DNA of 64,000 nt, taken from assembly GCA_035578905.1 (NCBI GenBank), contig JAQJVL010000417.1:186001-250000 (forward strand). Reading direction: 5' to 3'. Shown piece by piece: positions 61,590 through 64,000 of the stretch. Numbering within the stretch: the first letter of the stretch is position 1; every line of letters starts with the position of its first letter. The notes beneath the pieces were generated by a model. It had not been told where the DNA came from and ran no database searches. It saw only the letters and a list, made by a program, of their open reading frames with translations. Position numbers and translations under genes: made by a program. Source of the stretch: Stictocephala bisonia (lineage: Eukaryota; Arthropoda; Insecta; Hemiptera; Membracidae).

Positions 61590-61959
61590 AACCTATAACT
61601 TCGGGAAGACCAATTTGTTAATATCTGTATTAGTGTTACAGTGTTCAACGCAACCTAAGTACACACAAAAGGTTTTGCGAGGTTTTTTTGTTTTGACTCA
61701 CTGCTAGCCATTGTTAGCCTGGAATGAACATCTTAACCAAAATTGTATCGAATCATTTCGTTGTACGTAATACCGGACGTTCAAAGCGTGGTGGAAATAA
61801 AAAGCCTGGTTGGTTCCTCCATGGTCCAGAAGGCGTCATTAGTTCTGCTGTGTCGAAATATCTTTATTGTATTATATATATTGTTTCCGGCGAACATTTT
61901 TATTTCAGCCATTTTAACTTTAAAGTTTTTGCCTATTTACGCACTAAAGTTGCCACTAT

Positions 61960-63235
61960 AACTTGTCCACCCACCCATCATGTATATGAACAACTTGTCT
62001 ACTTATCAACACTCGTACAAGAACAGCTTGTCTCCTTATCCACACTCGTACATGATCAACTTGTCTACTTATCCACACTCGCACATGAACAGCTTGTCTC
62101 CTTATCCACACTCGTACATGATCAACTTATCTACTTATCCACACTCGTACATGAACAACTTTTCTACTTATCCACACCCGTACATGAATACCTTGTCTAT
62201 TTATCCACACTCGCACATGAACAGCTTGTCTCCTTATCCACACTCGTACATGATCAACTTGTCTACTTATCCACACTCGTACATGAACAACTTTTCTACT
62301 TATCCACACCCGTACATGAATACCTTGTCTATTTATCCACACTCGCACATGAACAGCTTGTCTCCTTATCCACACTCGTACATAATCAACTTGTCTACTT
62401 ATCCACACTCGTATATGAACAACTTTTCTACTTATCCACACCCATACATGAATAACTTGTCTATTTATCCACACTCGTACATGAACAACTTGTCTACTTA
62501 TCCACACTCGTACATGAACAACTTGTCTACTTATCAACACTCGTACATGAATAACTTGTGTCCTTATCCACACTCGTATAAGAACAGCTTGTCTCCTTAT
62601 CCACACTCGTACATGAACAACTTGTCTACTTATCAACACTCGTACATGAATAAATTGTGTCCTCATCCACACTCGTACAAGAACAGCTTGTCTCCTTATC
62701 CACACTCGTACATGAACAACTTGTCTCCTTATCCACACTCGTACATGAACAACTTGTCTACTTATCCACACTCGTACATGAACAACTTTTCTACTTATTC
62801 ACACCCGTACATGAATAACTTGTCTATTTATCCACACTCGTACATGAACAACTTGTCTACTTATCCACACTCGTACATGAACAACTTTTCTACTTATTCA
62901 CACCCGTACATGAATAACTTGTCTATTTATCCACACTCGTACATGAACAACTTGTCTACTTATCCACACTCGTACATGAATAACTTGTCTACGTATCCAC
63001 ACTCGTAAATGAACTACTTGTCTATTTATCCATACTCGTATATGAACAATTTGTCTCCTTATCCACACTAGTACATGAACAACTTGTCTACTTATCCATA
63101 CTTGTACATGAACAACTTGTCTACTTATCAACACTCGTACATGATCAACTTTTCTACTTATCCATACTTGTACATGAACAACTTGTCTACTTATCCACTC
63201 TTGTACATGAACAACTTGTTTACCCAATAACATAC
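61960..63235. repeat. 33-bp minisatellite, about 38 units, open in several frames
   Basis: Unit ACTTGTCTACTTATCCACAC plus TCGTACATGAACA. As 33 is divisible by three, there is a 342-codon plus frame (61980-63008) of 11-residue repeats (NNLSTYPHSYM). A second plus frame (to 62455) and two minus frames (62127-62771, 62898-63257) are also open. There is no signal peptide, no splice context and no non-repeat domain. A four-unit higher-order block recurs at about 62113-62440. I treat it as non-coding DNA. Confidence 0.9.
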
Positions 63236-63934
63236 GGTCATTTTCTTGTCTACCCACTTACATATTCACAACTGCGTAGATTACATTAGGGTATTAGATA
63301 TAATAGGTTTAATTAGACACTGTTCGTTATCGATACTGTTATAATTGATTATGAACTTGATATGTTGATTTAATTATGTAATGTTTTGTTTGTTATTATA
63401 TTTATTAAAACCAGATTGTTTTTGTATTCGTTATTTTATTATTATTATCGTTATTATAACCAGGCTACGCTTAGTTGTGGTTTAGTTTGATTTTATTGAC
63501 TATTAGTAGTTATTTTTTTACTAGATTTTATTAGGAAGGGTCTTCAGAAATAAAGTGAGTTACAGTTTTTTTTTTTATATATACACAATCATCTGGCTTC
63601 AGTAATACACTTAATGGACATGACTTGGACATAATATGGATATAAATCCGCTGGTCACAGCACTTTTTCAGCACTGACAGTTAATTTCAAATGTGAAAAG
63701 TACAAAATGTTATTTTCATAGATCAGGAAATACTTGAAATGCTCTGTTCCTGTTTAGAACTTTAGGAAGTAGGTATATAAAAACACCCTATAATATAGGT
63801 TCAATGTTGTATAAACATTTCAATGAGGCTTTAGAATCTTATAGAACAATCCGAAGTTTGTTCATGATTACTACAGAGAAGAAAGCATCAGAAGTTGCAA
63901 TCAATAGTGCGGTGATTTTGTGTCTCCAGTTGTC

Positions 63935-64000
63935 CATGCTATGGCAGGGCCAGCACCTTGTCAGTGCCTCCTTTTACTTCCCTTTATCTTGAAGGATAAC
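63935..64000 (-). repeat. Dispersed repeat H fragment at the window edge
   Basis: CTATGGCAGGGCCAGCACCT and CCTTTATCTTGAAGGATA are the complement of the 6345-6425 motif. The fragment may continue past the window. Confidence 0.5.

Noticed and set aside
61980..63008. 342-residue repeat protein gene
   Set aside because: Several frames on both strands are open because the unit is 33 bp. There is no signal peptide, splice context or non-repeat domain.

Overview
The window is animal nuclear DNA, almost certainly insect. It is AT-rich, has introns with GT/AG borders, and carries a cuticular-protein-type gene, tRNA-derived SINEs, decayed non-LTR and Penelope-like retroelements, and many MITEs and minisatellites. 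There is no prokaryotic gene organisation. The mix of repeats would suit a hemimetabolous insect such as a hemipteran, but that is inference.

Host coding content is sparse and all on the minus strand. (1) A two-exon gene, exon 2 at 13298-14146 and a 12-nt coding exon 1 at 15810-15821, encodes a 286-residue Ala/Pro/Val-rich secreted cuticular protein. It has a TATA box at 15877-15884. (2) A small secreted-type exon lies at 55553-55783, with an excellent acceptor; its first exon is uncertain. (3) A C-terminal coding exon at 57969-58115 abuts a hAT MITE. No other host gene could be supported.

Transposable elements explain most of the rest. Left part (1-22 kb): a palindromic retroposon with 11-bp target duplications (3016-3365), a TTAA-flanked DNA element with a decayed transposase (3944-5063), a mariner-type relic and MITE (5072-5976), a Penelope-like element with inverted terminal arms and hammerhead-ribozyme-like motifs inserted into a SINE (10847-11574), a TTAA MITE (16156-17411) and a hAT MITE (21348-22098). 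Middle (22-48 kb): a broken LINE (27583-30690), three large minisatellites, a 241-bp foldback element with hammerhead-like cores (38964-39204), many copies of a ~430-bp SINE-like repeat, and a Penelope GIY-YIG fragment (47385-47695). Right part (48-64 kb): nested repeats, a second palindromic retroposon, an RTE-type C-terminal relic, a second hAT MITE, and two minisatellites. One of these has a 33-bp period and is open in several frames.

The most unusual features are the hammerhead-like motifs in foldback insertions, the palindromic elements with long target duplications, and the hAT MITE at the edge of a coding exon. All function assignments rest on reading the sequence; no database search was run.
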